Shown here: piece after piece, positions 16,682 through 25,876 of the stretch
Position numbering within the stretch: position 1 is the stretch's first letter
Layout of the letters: every line of letters starts with the position of its first letter
Assembly (NCBI RefSeq): GCF_019599145.1
Contig: NZ_CP080647.1
Location: 2,914,001 to 2,978,000 of the forward strand
DNA from: Streptomyces akebiae
Lineage (GTDB): Bacteria > Actinomycetota > Actinomycetes > Streptomycetales > Streptomycetaceae
DNA: 64,000 bases
Direction: 5' to 3'
Made by a program: the position numbers and the translations under genes
The notes under the pieces: model-generated
What the model saw: only the letters and a program-made list of their open reading frames with translations
What the model was told of the DNA's origin: nothing
Databases searched by the model: none

Positions 16682-17730
16682 TTCTTGTACACCCCCTGCT
16701 CACCCATGAGATGGGCGACCTTGTTGGCGGTCAGGACCAGCGCGAGGCCGACCACGCCCTTGACGAGTCCCGCCGCGGCGGCGTAGCTGAAGTCCTGGTT
16801 GCGGATGCCGTTCCACCACACGTAGGTGTCGAGGACGTCGGAGGCGTCGACACCCACCGCCTGCCGTTGCAGAAGCAGTTGTTCGAAGCCGACGGTGAGG
16901 GCGTCGCCGACCCGCAGCACCAGCAGCAGGGCGATCACCGGGCGCAGGGCGGGCAGGGTGATGTGCCACATGCGCCGCCAGCGGCCCGCGCCGTCCATCG
17001 CGGCGGCCTCGTACAGGTCGTGCGAAACGGAGGAGAGCGCGGCGAGGAAGACGATGATGCCCCAGCCGGCGTCCTTCCAGATCATCTCGACCGTGACCAG
17101 GTACTTGAAGATCTCCGGGTTGGTCATCAGGTCGAAGCCGTCGTAGCCGTGCCTGCGGAGCGTCTGCGCGATGACGCCGGCCCCGCCGAAGATCTGCATG
17201 AACACGGTGACGACGAGGACCCAGGAGAAGAAGTGCGGCAGGTACATGATCGCCTGGGCGACCGCCCGGATCCGGGGCCTGACGATGCTGTTGATGAGCA
17301 GCGCCAGCAGGATCGGGATGGGGAAGAACAGCACGAGCTGGAGGAAGAACAGCACGAAGGTGTTCTGCACCGCGTGCCAGAAGGCCGAGTCCGCGAAGAT
17401 CCGTTCGAACTGCTCGACGCCGACCCAGGGGCTCTGGAAGATGGCGATGAAGCCGTTCTCGCTGAGGTACGGGTCGTAGTCCTGGAAGGCGACCACATTG
17501 CCGAGAATCGGTATGTAGTTGAAGACCAGGATCAGCAGGACGGCCGGCAGCGTCATCAGGATCAGCGTGCGGTCGCGCCGGAACCTGAGGCGAAGGGCCA
17601 GCTTGCCCGCGCGTCCGTCGCTCCCGGACGGGGGCCGGGCGCTGGATCCGGTGGCTTCGTCGGACTCCACCGGGGTCGTCTCGGGGGTCTTGGCCCCGGC
17701 CCTCGACCGGGGCACCGTGCTGTGGGACAC
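16678..17730 (-). CDS. Carbohydrate ABC transporter permease, LplB type
   Basis: A 350-residue permease with a polar N-terminal tail of about 45 residues, six membrane spans and the EAA loop YEAAAMDGAGRW. It belongs to the LplB branch that pairs with LplC-type permeases. GTG 17730 is chosen because a GAGGAG site precedes it; the open frame continues far upstream only as a shadow of the lipoprotein gene. It starts 26 bases after the lipoprotein stop. Confidence 0.92.
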   Translation of the reverse strand: MSHSTVPRSRAGAKTPETTPVESDEATGSSARPPSGSDGRAGKLALRLRFRRDRTLILMTLPAVLLILVFNYIPILGNVVAFQDYDPYLSENGFIAIFQSPWVGVEQFERIFADSAFWHAVQNTFVLFFLQLVLFFPIPILLALLINSIVRPRIRAVAQAIMYLPHFFSWVLVVTVFMQIFGGAGVIAQTLRRHGYDGFDLMTNPEIFKYLVTVEMIWKDAGWGIIVFLAALSSVSHDLYEAAAMDGAGRWRRMWHITLPALRPVIALLLVLRVGDALTVGFEQLLLQRQAVGVDASDVLDTYVWWNGIRNQDFSYAAAAGLVKGVVGLALVLTANKVAHLMGEQGVYKK

Positions 17731-17756
17731 GGCCTTCTCCTCGCCTCGGCCCCGGG

Positions 17757-19442
17757 TCAGTTCGCCGAACCGGTGTCGTCGAGCAGCTTCTTGTACCAGT
17801 CGCGCAGACCGTCGCCGCCCTTGCTCTTCCAGTCGGACACCGCCTGCTGGACGTCGCTGATCTTCTTGCGCCCGCGCACGACGTCGTCCTCCAACTGCTC
17901 GAAGTTGTCGGCCAGGTTGGCCCAGCGGTTGGGCTCGGTGACGGTCAGCCCGAAGAACGAGGTCTTCTTGGTGAAGGCGCCCATGCGCTGCATCCACTCG
18001 ACCATGCCCTTGGTGACCTCGGGAAAGTCGGGGTAGGCGGTGTACGGCGCCGGGTTGCCGGTGTAGTCGTAGGCGCCGTTGACCTCGTTGACACCGGCGG
18101 TGGTCTTGACCGGCAGGCCCTTCTTCATCTCGTAGTCCGTGCCCTCGACGCCGTAGGCGGTGAGCATGAACTCCTTGGTGCCGTAAGGGGCGGCGCAGTA
18201 GTTGCAGAGGGCGAGGAAGTCCTTGATCTGCTGCTCGGTCGCCTTCTTGCTGACGAAGGTGAAGATGTTGGCGGGCTGGACCGCCCACAGGGCGGGGTCG
18301 CCGCCGTCGGGGCCGAAGATGTCGAACGCGGCCATGTCGAAGTCGCTGTTCTGGGTGGCCTGTTCGGAGACCGAGCCCCACCAGGCGGAGATGTTGCCGT
18401 TGAAGACCAGGGACTGACCGGCGGTGAACCGGTTCCTGGCGTCGCCGCCCGCCTTGCCGGAGACCGCGTCCGGGTGGACCACGTCGGCCGCGTAGAGCTT
18501 GCGCGTCCACTCCAGCGCTTCGAGGTACTCCTCGGTCTCGACGCGGTTGACCAGCTTGCCGTCCACCAGGTTCCACCACAGCGCCTTGTCGCTGCCGGGG
18601 AAGACGCCGTAGACGTTGAACGCCGTCCACTTCATGTCGTCGCAGGCCCACACCTTCGACTTGGCGTCGGTGGCCTCCTTCGCCCAGGACAGGAACTCGT
18701 CGGGGCTCGTCGGGACGCTGTACCCCTTCTCCTTGAAGATGTCCCGGCGGTACATGGGCGCGATGTCGGTGACGTACGGCGCGGGGAACGGGATCGCGCG
18801 CAGCTGACCGCCGAAGATGCCGCGCTGCCAGGCCTCGCTGGGGACGGCCGCGAGGTTCGGGTAGTCCTTGACCTTGTCGCCGGAGAGGTAGGGGCCGAGG
18901 TCGGCGAACTTGGCGTTGATGGCGCTCGGTATCTTGCCCATCAGGTTCCAGCCGGGGACGACCACGACGTCCGGGATGTCGCTGGAGGCGAGGACCGCGC
19001 CGAGTTTCTGGTCGTAGGTGACGCCGTCCTGGTTCTGCCAGGTGACGTCGACACCGACGGCCTCGTTCATCGCCGTGTAGTACGGGTTGTCGCCCTTGGG
19101 CGGGGTGCCCCAGAACGGGGACATGACCTTGAGCTTGCCACCGCTGCCGAGCTTCTTCGGGACCGAGGTCTTCAGGTCGGCGGTCGCGATCGCCGTGGTG
19201 AAGCCGGCGGGCGCGCCGTTCTTCGCCGGGATGTCGGGCGCCACGACGCTCGACGCGACGAACGTCGGAAGGATCTTCTGCGCGTCCTTGCCCGACGTCG
19301 TGCCCTCCTTGCGGCCTTCCTGCGAGCCGCCGCAGGCGGACAGCAGCGGCACACCCCCCGCCACTGCGGCGGCGGCGACCGCCGTGGAGGCGAGGAAGCT
19401 TCTCCGGCTGGGCGCGGCGGAGGTGGCGGAGTTCGGCGTCAT
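17757..19442 (-). CDS. Tat-exported sugar-binding lipoprotein of CUT1 ABC importer
   Basis: A 561-residue solute-binding protein with a twin-arginine leader (SRRSFLAS) and a lipobox (LLSAC near residue 36), so it is exported folded and lipid-anchored. Its length fits the large LipO-like binding proteins that pair with LplB/LplC permeases and take up oligosaccharides. AAGGG about 8 bases upstream of ATG 19442 supports the start. It heads the leftward operon and faces the GH3 gene across a 385-base promoter region with two identical palindromes. Confidence 0.9.
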   Translation of the reverse strand: MTPNSATSAAPSRRSFLASTAVAAAAVAGGVPLLSACGGSQEGRKEGTTSGKDAQKILPTFVASSVVAPDIPAKNGAPAGFTTAIATADLKTSVPKKLGSGGKLKVMSPFWGTPPKGDNPYYTAMNEAVGVDVTWQNQDGVTYDQKLGAVLASSDIPDVVVVPGWNLMGKIPSAINAKFADLGPYLSGDKVKDYPNLAAVPSEAWQRGIFGGQLRAIPFPAPYVTDIAPMYRRDIFKEKGYSVPTSPDEFLSWAKEATDAKSKVWACDDMKWTAFNVYGVFPGSDKALWWNLVDGKLVNRVETEEYLEALEWTRKLYAADVVHPDAVSGKAGGDARNRFTAGQSLVFNGNISAWWGSVSEQATQNSDFDMAAFDIFGPDGGDPALWAVQPANIFTFVSKKATEQQIKDFLALCNYCAAPYGTKEFMLTAYGVEGTDYEMKKGLPVKTTAGVNEVNGAYDYTGNPAPYTAYPDFPEVTKGMVEWMQRMGAFTKKTSFFGLTVTEPNRWANLADNFEQLEDDVVRGRKKISDVQQAVSDWKSKGGDGLRDWYKKLLDDTGSAN

Positions 19443-19582
19443 TGCGTCAACCCTTCATGGCGCACACCAGGACACCCGGCGGTGGCCGTCGGCTGCGGTG
19501 TCTGAGTGGAACTGGCTGTGCTGAAGCGGTGAACCGTCGAGCAGCGGAGGGAGGTGAGCACGCGAAGCGTTTCCCTCCGCAG

Positions 19583-19596
19583 TCGAAGCGCTTCGA
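19583..19596. promoter_or_regulatory. Palindromic operator TCGAAGCGCTTCGA, copy 1
   Basis: Perfect 14-bp palindrome about 140 bases upstream of the lipoprotein start, with a looser relative (GAAGCGTTTC) at 19564-19573. The central GCGC with flanking dyad is typical of LacI-family operators. Confidence 0.75.
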
Positions 19597-19776
19597 TGTT
19601 GCTGCGAGGTTAAGTGAACGACCGGGGGTGCACAAGGGTCGATTCCCAGATTCCTCGGAGGTGTGGACGACTGGAACGAGCCCCTCCGACCTTCGATATC
19701 TCGGCCTGTATGACGGTGAGGAAACGGATCTGTTGCGCCTTGGTCTCTTGACACCCACCCCACGGTCGAATGAGCA

Positions 19777-19790
19777 TCGAAGCGCTTCGA
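19777..19790. promoter_or_regulatory. Palindromic operator TCGAAGCGCTTCGA, copy 2
   Basis: Identical palindrome 37 bases before the GH3 start, 194 bp from copy 1. It is well placed to repress GH3 while copy 1 covers the importer promoter. Confidence 0.78.
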
Positions 19791-19827
19791 AAGCGCCTCG
19801 CCGCTCCACCGCAAAGGGATCCCCAAC

Positions 19828-22680
19828 GTGACCGCACAGACGACGCCCACGCCGCCTTTCCGCGATCCGCAGCTGCCGCTCGCGAAGCGCATCGACGATC
19901 TGCTCCAGCGGCTCACCCTGGACGAGAGGATCGCGTTCCTGCACCAGTTCGCCCCCGCAGTCGACCGGCTGGGAGTGGCCGCGTTCCGCACCGGCCAGGA
20001 GGCCCTGCACGGCGTGGCCTGGATGGGCCCGGCGACGGTGTTCCCGCAGGCCGTGGGCCTCGGCGCGACCTGGAACGAGGACCTCGTCCGCCGCGTCGGC
20101 GAGGCCGTCTCGACCGAGACCCGCGCGATGCGCGCCCGCGACGACCGCGTCGGCCTCAACGTCTGGTCCCCCACCGTCAACCTGCTGCGCCACCCGCTCT
20201 GGGGCCGGAACGAGGAGGGCTACTCCGAGGACCCGAAGCTGACCTCGGCGATCGCCACCGCCTACACCCGCGGCCTGCGCGGCGACCACCCCACGTACTG
20301 GCGCACGGCCCCCGTGCTCAAGCACTGGCTGGCGCACAACAACGAGACCGACCGCTCCACCACCTCCTCCTCGGTCCGCCCGCGCGTCCTGCACGAGTAC
20401 GACCTGCGCGCCTTCCGCGAGACCGTCGAGGCGGGCGCGGTCGCCGGCGTCATGCCCGCGTACAACCTGGTCAACGGCCGCCCCAACCACGTCTCGCCCC
20501 ATCTGGCCGCGCACCTGCGCCGCTGGACCGACGAGCATCTGCTGGTCTGCTCGGACGCGGGCGCGCCGTCGAACCTCGTCGACTCCGAGCACTACTTCAC
20601 CACGCACGAGGAGGCGACCGCCGCCTCGCTGCGCGCCGGGGTCGACAGCTTCACCGACCACGGCACGGAGAGTTCGACGATGATCGGCCGCATCCGGGGC
20701 GCCCTGGACAAGGGCCTGCTGACCGAGGACGACATCGACCGAGCGGTCCGCCGTCAGCTCTCGGTCCGCTTCCGCCTCGGCGAGTTCGACGCCGACGCCG
20801 ACCCGTACGCGGGCCTCACGGACTTCGACACCCCGGCCCACCGGACCCTCGCCCGGGAGGCCGCCGAGCAGGCGGTCGTCCTGCTGAAGAACGAGGGCGA
20901 CCTGTTGCCGCTCGCGGCCGACGCCCGGATCGCCGTCGTCGGGCTGCTCGCCGACGAGTGCAAACTCGACTGGTACAGCGGCACCCTGCTGCACCGCTCC
21001 ACGCCGCTCGAAGGGCTGTACGACCGCTTCGGCGCCGAGCGCGTGACGTTCGCGGAGGGCGTGGACCGCGTACGCCTGCGGACGCTGTCCACCGGCGCCT
21101 TCGTCTCCGTACCCCAGGCCGCCGAGGCCGCCGACGAGGTGCGCGGTGCGCAGGGCGCCCTCGACCCGGCGCTCCTGGCCGGCCGCACCGACCTTCCGCC
21201 GCTCACCACGGACACGGAGGGCACCGAACTGGCCCTCGTCGACTGGGGCGGGGGCGTCCTCACCTTCCGCGCCCCCGACGGCCGCTATCTCTCGGTCGCC
21301 GACGACGGTTACCTGCGCGCCTCGGCGGATCAGCCGGGCGGCTGGGTCGTCCAGGAGACGTTCCGCCTGGAGCCCTCCGGATCCCACGCGAACGGTCACC
21401 TCCTCAAGCACACAGGGACGGGCCGGTACGTCACTGTCGGCGCCGACGGCGTGAAGGTTGCCGACGAGAATCCGGAAACCTTCGAACTCATGGTCGTCCA
21501 GCCCGGTGAGGAGGCCGTGACCAGGGTCGCCGCCGAGGCCGACGTGGTCCTCGTCGTCGCGGGCAACGACCCGCACATCAACGGCCGCGAGACCGAGGAC
21601 CGCACCGGCCTCGCGCTCCCCGCCCACCAGGAGCGCCTGCTGCGCGCGGCCCGCGCCGCCAACCCGAACACCGCGCTGGTCCTGGTCTCGGCCTATCCGT
21701 ACGCGGTGGACCCCGCCGACCTGCCCGCCGTCCTGTGGACCGCGCACGGCGGCCAGGCCGCGGGCACCGCCCTGGCCCGCGTCCTCGCCGGCGACGTCTC
21801 CCCCGGCGGCCGCCTCCCGCAGACCTGGTACGCCTCCGACTCCGACCTGCCCGACCTCCTCGACTACGACGTGATCGGCGGCCGTCAGACGTATCTCTAC
21901 TTCGAAGGCACCCCGCTCTTCCCGTTCGGCCACGGCCTGTCGTACGCGGAGTTCGCGTACGGAAACCTGGTCACCCACCTCGGCGAGGACGCCCTGACGG
22001 TCTCCTTCACCGTCACCAACACGGGTGCGGTGACCGCCGACGAGGTCGCCCAGCTGTACGCCCGCGCCGCGGATCCGTCGGTCCCCCGCCCCCGCCGCGA
22101 GCTGCTCGGCCATCGCCGGGTCACCCTCGCTCCCGGCGCCTCGACGGAACTGACCTTCCGGCTCCCGCTGTCCGTCCTGGAGTTCTGGGACGTGGCCCAC
22201 GGCACCTGGCACCTGGAGCCCGGCGCGTACGAACTCCTCGCCGGCGCGTCGAGCGAGGACATCCGTCTCCGTACGACCGTCACCGTCGAGGGCACACCCG
22301 TGGCTCCGCGCCCGGTCGTCACGCACGGCCTGGACGCGGCGGACTTCGACGAACAGCGCGCCACGGAGATCGTCGACCGCACCAAGGTGTCGGGCGACGC
22401 GGTGACACCGGCGGACGGCGGCTTGGGTGAACTGCTCTTCCAGAACTGCGACTTCGGCGCGGGGATCACCGGGATCGAGGTGGATGTGTCCGGGGAGGGC
22501 ACCGTCGAGTTCTCCCTGATCGGCGGTCCGGTCCTCGCGACGCTGACGCTGGACCGCCCCACCGGCGACCCGTACGCGTACACCACGCTGCGCACCGGCG
22601 TGGCGGCCGCGGGCGTCCACGACGTCCACCTGAAGCTGCGCGGCCCACTGCGGCTGGCGCACGTCGGCTTCTCCGGTTGA
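19828..22680 (+). CDS. Cytoplasmic GH3 beta-glycosidase with internal and C-terminal lectin-like modules
   Basis: A 950-residue GH3 enzyme without signal peptide. The barrel domain has KHWLAHNNET and a nucleophile Asp in LLVCSDAGAP (about residue 243; most family members have SDW). The second alpha/beta domain follows. An insertion near residues 450-560 resembles a fascin/ricin-like beta-trefoil (DGRYLSVADDGYLRA). Then come the fibronectin-like domain (FPFGHGLSYAEF) and a C-terminal CBM6-like module of about 130 residues. The GTG start has AAAGGGA upstream. It is divergent from the importer and probably releases glucose or xylose from imported oligosaccharides; the exact specificity is not readable. 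Confidence 0.88.
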   Translation: MTAQTTPTPPFRDPQLPLAKRIDDLLQRLTLDERIAFLHQFAPAVDRLGVAAFRTGQEALHGVAWMGPATVFPQAVGLGATWNEDLVRRVGEAVSTETRAMRARDDRVGLNVWSPTVNLLRHPLWGRNEEGYSEDPKLTSAIATAYTRGLRGDHPTYWRTAPVLKHWLAHNNETDRSTTSSSVRPRVLHEYDLRAFRETVEAGAVAGVMPAYNLVNGRPNHVSPHLAAHLRRWTDEHLLVCSDAGAPSNLVDSEHYFTTHEEATAASLRAGVDSFTDHGTESSTMIGRIRGALDKGLLTEDDIDRAVRRQLSVRFRLGEFDADADPYAGLTDFDTPAHRTLAREAAEQAVVLLKNEGDLLPLAADARIAVVGLLADECKLDWYSGTLLHRSTPLEGLYDRFGAERVTFAEGVDRVRLRTLSTGAFVSVPQAAEAADEVRGAQGALDPALLAGRTDLPPLTTDTEGTELALVDWGGGVLTFRAPDGRYLSVADDGYLRASADQPGGWVVQETFRLEPSGSHANGHLLKHTGTGRYVTVGADGVKVADENPETFELMVVQPGEEAVTRVAAEADVVLVVAGNDPHINGRETEDRTGLALPAHQERLLRAARAANPNTALVLVSAYPYAVDPADLPAVLWTAHGGQAAGTALARVLAGDVSPGGRLPQTWYASDSDLPDLLDYDVIGGRQTYLYFEGTPLFPFGHGLSYAEFAYGNLVTHLGEDALTVSFTVTNTGAVTADEVAQLYARAADPSVPRPRRELLGHRRVTLAPGASTELTFRLPLSVLEFWDVAHGTWHLEPGAYELLAGASSEDIRLRTTVTVEGTPVAPRPVVTHGLDAADFDEQRATEIVDRTKVSGDAVTPADGGLGELLFQNCDFGAGITGIEVDVSGEGTVEFSLIGGPVLATLTLDRPTGDPYAYTTLRTGVAAAGVHDVHLKLRGPLRLAHVGFSG

Positions 22681-22706
22681 GGGTCCGGAAGCAGGCCGGC
22701 ACACAG

Positions 22707-22746
22707 AAGGGGCCCGGCACCGGAAGGCATCGGTGCCGGGCCCCTT
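22707..22746. terminator. Convergent terminator, 16-bp perfect stem
   Basis: 22707-22722 pairs perfectly with 22731-22746 around an 8-base loop, between the GH3 gene and the leftward aldehyde dehydrogenase gene. Confidence 0.9.
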
Positions 22747-22825
22747 CATCCCGGGATCTGACCCCAGGCTACCTGAAAACGATTGTCAGAAGCTAGGGGT
22801 GGGGCGGGGTGATCTCAGTCGTGCG

Positions 22826-24322
22826 TCAGAGCTGGAGCCCCGTCAGGACCATGACCCGCTCGTAGGTGTAGTCGTCCATCGCGAACTTCACACCCTCACG
22901 CCCCACTCCGGACTGCTTCACGCCGCCGTACGGCATCTGGTCGGCGCGGTAGGACGGCACATCGCCGATGATCACGCCGCCGACCTCCAGTGCGCGGTGG
23001 GCGCGGAAGGCGGTCTGCAGGTCATGGGTGAAGACGCCCGCCTGGAGGCCGTACTTGGAGTCGTTGACGGCGGCGAAGGCCTCGGCCTCCCCGTCCACCT
23101 TGCGTACGGTGAGGACGGGCCCGAAGACCTCCTCGCAGGAGACGGTCACGTCGGCGGGCACGTCGGCCAGGACCGTCGGCGCGTACGTGGCGCCGTCGCG
23201 CTTGCCGCCGGTGAGGAGGGCGGCCCCGGCGTCGACCGCCTCCTGCACCCAGGCCTCGACCCGCTTGGCGGCGTTCTCGTCGACCAGCGGTCCGACGTCG
23301 GTGGCGCCGTCGGACGGGTCACCCGTCACCTGGGCCTCGACCGCGGCGACGATGCGCGGCAGCAGCCGCTCGTACACGGACGCGTCCGCGATCACCCGCT
23401 GCACGGAGATGCAGGACTGGCCGCCCTGGTAGTTCGAGAAGGTCGCGATACGGGTCGCGGCCCAGTCGAGGTCCTCGTCGCTCGCGTAGTCGGCCAGCAC
23501 GACCGCCGCGCCGTTGCCGCCGAGCTCCAGGGTGCAGTGCTTGCGCGGCACCGAGTCCATGATCGCGTAGCCGACCTTCTCGGAGCCGGTGAAGGAGATC
23601 ACGGGCAGCCGCTCGTCCTGGACGAGGGCGGGCATGCGGTCGTTGGCGACGGGGAGGATGCTCCAGGAACCGACGGGAAGGACGGTCCCGGCTCCCGCAC
23701 CGGCCGCACCGGCCGCGCCCGCCGCGTGGGCCTCGGCCTCGGCGAGCAGCTCTCCGATGATCAGCCCGGAGAGGGGGGTGGCCGGGGCGGGCTTCAGGAT
23801 GATCGGCACACCGGCCGCGATCGCCGGGGCGATCTTGTGGGCGCAGAGGTTGAGCGGGAAGTTGAAGGGCGCGATGCCGAGGACGGCGCCCTTGGGGAAA
23901 CGGCGCGTGAGGGCCAGTCGCCCCTGACCGCCGAGGTCGGTGTCGAGCCGCTGCGCCTCGCCCCCGTTGAACCGGCGGGCCTCCTCGGCCGCGAACCGGA
24001 ACACGGACACGGCCCGGCCGACCTCGCCCCGCGCCCACTTGATCGGCTTGCCGTTCTCGGCGGAGATCAGCTGCGCGATCTCCTCGGTCCGCTCGACCAG
24101 ACACCTGCTGACCCGGTCCAGCACGGCGGCCCGTACATGCGCCGGCGTCGCCGCGAACTCGTCCCGCACGGCGTACGCGGCGGCCACGGCCTCTTCGACC
24201 TGCTCGTCCGTCGGCACACTCACCCTGCCGACCAACCGGCCGTCCCAGGGCGACGTCACATCGAACGTGGTCTCACCGCGGGCCTGACGGCCGGCGAGCC
24301 AGAAGGCGTGAGTGGCGGTCAT
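22826..24322 (-). CDS. NAD(P)-dependent aldehyde dehydrogenase
   Basis: A 498-residue aldehyde dehydrogenase. The Rossmann domain, the general-base Glu in LELGGN (about 267) and the catalytic Cys in GGQSC (about 304) are present, as is the PYGGVKQSGVGREG C-terminal segment. An Ala/Gly-rich stretch of about 15 residues (near 198-213) interrupts the usual loop. Start ATG 24322 (MTATHAFW) has GGGAA upstream; the longer open frame upstream is unrelated. The family acts on succinate semialdehyde, glycolaldehyde or similar aldehydes; position near gabT makes a role after GABA transamination possible but unproven. Confidence 0.88.
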   Translation of the reverse strand: MTATHAFWLAGRQARGETTFDVTSPWDGRLVGRVSVPTDEQVEEAVAAAYAVRDEFAATPAHVRAAVLDRVSRCLVERTEEIAQLISAENGKPIKWARGEVGRAVSVFRFAAEEARRFNGGEAQRLDTDLGGQGRLALTRRFPKGAVLGIAPFNFPLNLCAHKIAPAIAAGVPIILKPAPATPLSGLIIGELLAEAEAHAAGAAGAAGAGAGTVLPVGSWSILPVANDRMPALVQDERLPVISFTGSEKVGYAIMDSVPRKHCTLELGGNGAAVVLADYASDEDLDWAATRIATFSNYQGGQSCISVQRVIADASVYERLLPRIVAAVEAQVTGDPSDGATDVGPLVDENAAKRVEAWVQEAVDAGAALLTGGKRDGATYAPTVLADVPADVTVSCEEVFGPVLTVRKVDGEAEAFAAVNDSKYGLQAGVFTHDLQTAFRAHRALEVGGVIIGDVPSYRADQMPYGGVKQSGVGREGVKFAMDDYTYERVMVLTGLQL

Positions 24323-24558
24323 AGTCGTTCCCGGCCCTTCGGTAAGTGACACTTCGACTTCCGCTCCACCGTAGGGCCGGCGGGGCAGGGGGTCGCTTGT
24401 CCGGCGCGTATGAGTACGGCTGGGACTTGCGCCAGATTGGACGGGTGAGGGTGAGCGGACGCCCTCTCCCCGGTCCCGCCGCTTCGCGCGGGAAGAGCGC
24501 CCGTGGAGTCCGTGTCGGGTGGTGATGAACGAGCGGGTCGCGCGCCAACGGCGCGGGC

Positions 24559-25005
24559 TCAGGCGAGGGCGGCGACCAGCAGGGTGAAGGCGGCGATGAT
24601 GACGGCGACGCGGACGTAGTGGAAGCGGTCCCAGCGGTTCACCTGCTCCTTCCAGTCCTCGGGCCGGCTCTCGGGTGTCCACGTCTTGCCCCGGTTGTTG
24701 ATCGGGACGAGCAGCAGGAGCGACATGATCACGCTGATGACCAGCAGCACGCCGGCGGTGACCACGAGGCCGGTGCCGCGGTGCTGCCATCCGGCGACGG
24801 CCCAGACCGCGACGAGGACGAGGGAGGTGATGTACCAGACCGGCATCACTGCGCCGAGCATCCGGCCCCCGCGGGCGCGGCCGAGCACGACGCTCTCCTC
24901 GGGGAGTCCGTTGAGGATCGGGTTGATGACGAAGGCGACGGAGAACTCCACCCCCACCATCAGGCCGATGACCACGGTGGTGAACACCTCAAGTGCGTCG
25001 AGCAT
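24559..25005 (-). CDS. DUF1772 family membrane protein
   Basis: A 148-residue protein with four predicted membrane segments and the family pattern of N-terminal EVFTTVVIGLMVGVEFS and a C-terminal WDRFHYVRVA. DUF1772 includes anthrone-oxygenase-like proteins, but no function can be assigned here. GGAGG lies 7 bases before ATG 25005. It is divergent from the TetR gene with two matching dyads between them, so it is most likely the repressor's target. Confidence 0.85.
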   Translation of the reverse strand: MLDALEVFTTVVIGLMVGVEFSVAFVINPILNGLPEESVVLGRARGGRMLGAVMPVWYITSLVLVAVWAVAGWQHRGTGLVVTAGVLLVISVIMSLLLLVPINNRGKTWTPESRPEDWKEQVNRWDRFHYVRVAVIIAAFTLLVAALA

Positions 25006-25022
25006 GATGACCCTCCATGGAT

Positions 25023-25035
25023 CTAGCACCGCTAG
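25023..25035. promoter_or_regulatory. TetR operator dyad, copy 1
   Basis: CTAGC-ACC-GCTAG, 13-bp dyad 18 bases upstream of the DUF1772 start. A single GCTAG half site follows at 25049. Confidence 0.65.
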
Positions 25036-25073
25036 CTGATGAGGCAACGCTAGACCTGCCACCGCCCGATTGT

Positions 25074-25086
25074 CTAGCGATGCTAG
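25074..25086. promoter_or_regulatory. TetR operator dyad, copy 2
   Basis: CTAGC-GAT-GCTAG, the same 5-bp arms as copy 1, ten bases before the TetR start. The last bases form part of the AGGA ribosome site. Confidence 0.68.
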
Positions 25087-25095
25087 GATCGAAAC

Positions 25096-25674
25096 ATGTC
25101 GGTACAGGAACGCAAGGAGCGCGAACGGGCGGTCCGCGAGCGCCTCATCGTGGCCACGGCCCGCGAACTCGCCGAGCAGCAGGGCTGGGACGCGGTCACC
25201 ACCCGTCGGCTCGCCGAGCGCATCGAATACAGCCAGCCCGTCCTCTACAGCCATTTCCGCGGCAAGCGCGAGATCATCGGAGCCGTCGCCCTGGAAGGTG
25301 CCGCCGAGATGGCCGCGGCGCTGCGGGCCGCGACCTCCGCCGCGGACGGCCCCCGCACCCGGGTCACCGCTCTGGCCCGCGTCTACCTCGACTTCGCCGA
25401 ACGCCACCCGGCGGTGTACGACGCCATGTTCCGGCTCGACGGCGGCCTGGCGTTCGCGCACGAGGACACCCCCGAGCCGCTGAAGGACGCCTTCGCCGCC
25501 CTGCTGGAGAACCTCGACGAGGTCGCCGGGGAGGGCGTCCACCCGGGACTGTTCACCGAGGTGTTCTGGGCAGCCCTGCACGGACTGGCCACCCTGACCC
25601 GAGCGCGACGCCTCCCGCCCGAGGACACCGAACGAAGAGTGGAACTGCTGGTGGACCGGCTCGCCATCGTCTGA
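25096..25674 (+). CDS. TetR family transcriptional regulator
   Basis: A 192-residue repressor. The N-terminal HTH reads TTRRLAERIEYSQPVLYSHF, with the family's LYSHFRGKREI hinge; the C-terminal ligand domain has the LARVYLDFAERHPAVYDAMF pattern of WHG-type TetR proteins. Two CTAGC dyads lie between it and the divergent DUF1772 gene, suggesting a simple self-regulated two-gene divergon responding to an unknown ligand. Confidence 0.9.
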   Translation: MSVQERKERERAVRERLIVATARELAEQQGWDAVTTRRLAERIEYSQPVLYSHFRGKREIIGAVALEGAAEMAAALRAATSAADGPRTRVTALARVYLDFAERHPAVYDAMFRLDGGLAFAHEDTPEPLKDAFAALLENLDEVAGEGVHPGLFTEVFWAALHGLATLTRARRLPPEDTERRVELLVDRLAIV

Positions 25675-25876
25675 CCCACCTGCCCGGCGGGCACCTGGCC
25701 GGGCTCCCCGGACCCCGCTGCCACCCGCTGCCCCTTCCGGCGTTGCTCCCGGTCGCTACGGCGGCACCCATGCCGACCTGCCGTCTCCCGGGGGGGACCT
25801 CCGCAGGGCCCGCACGCCAGGAACGACGTCCACCAGCCCGTCACCGGCGGGGCGGCGGGGCGAGGGTGGGCGCGAC

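Noticed and set aside
19447..22749. 1100-codon open frame on the minus strand opposite the GH3 gene
   Set aside because: Antisense shadow; the plus-strand GH3 has complete family motifs across the same bases.
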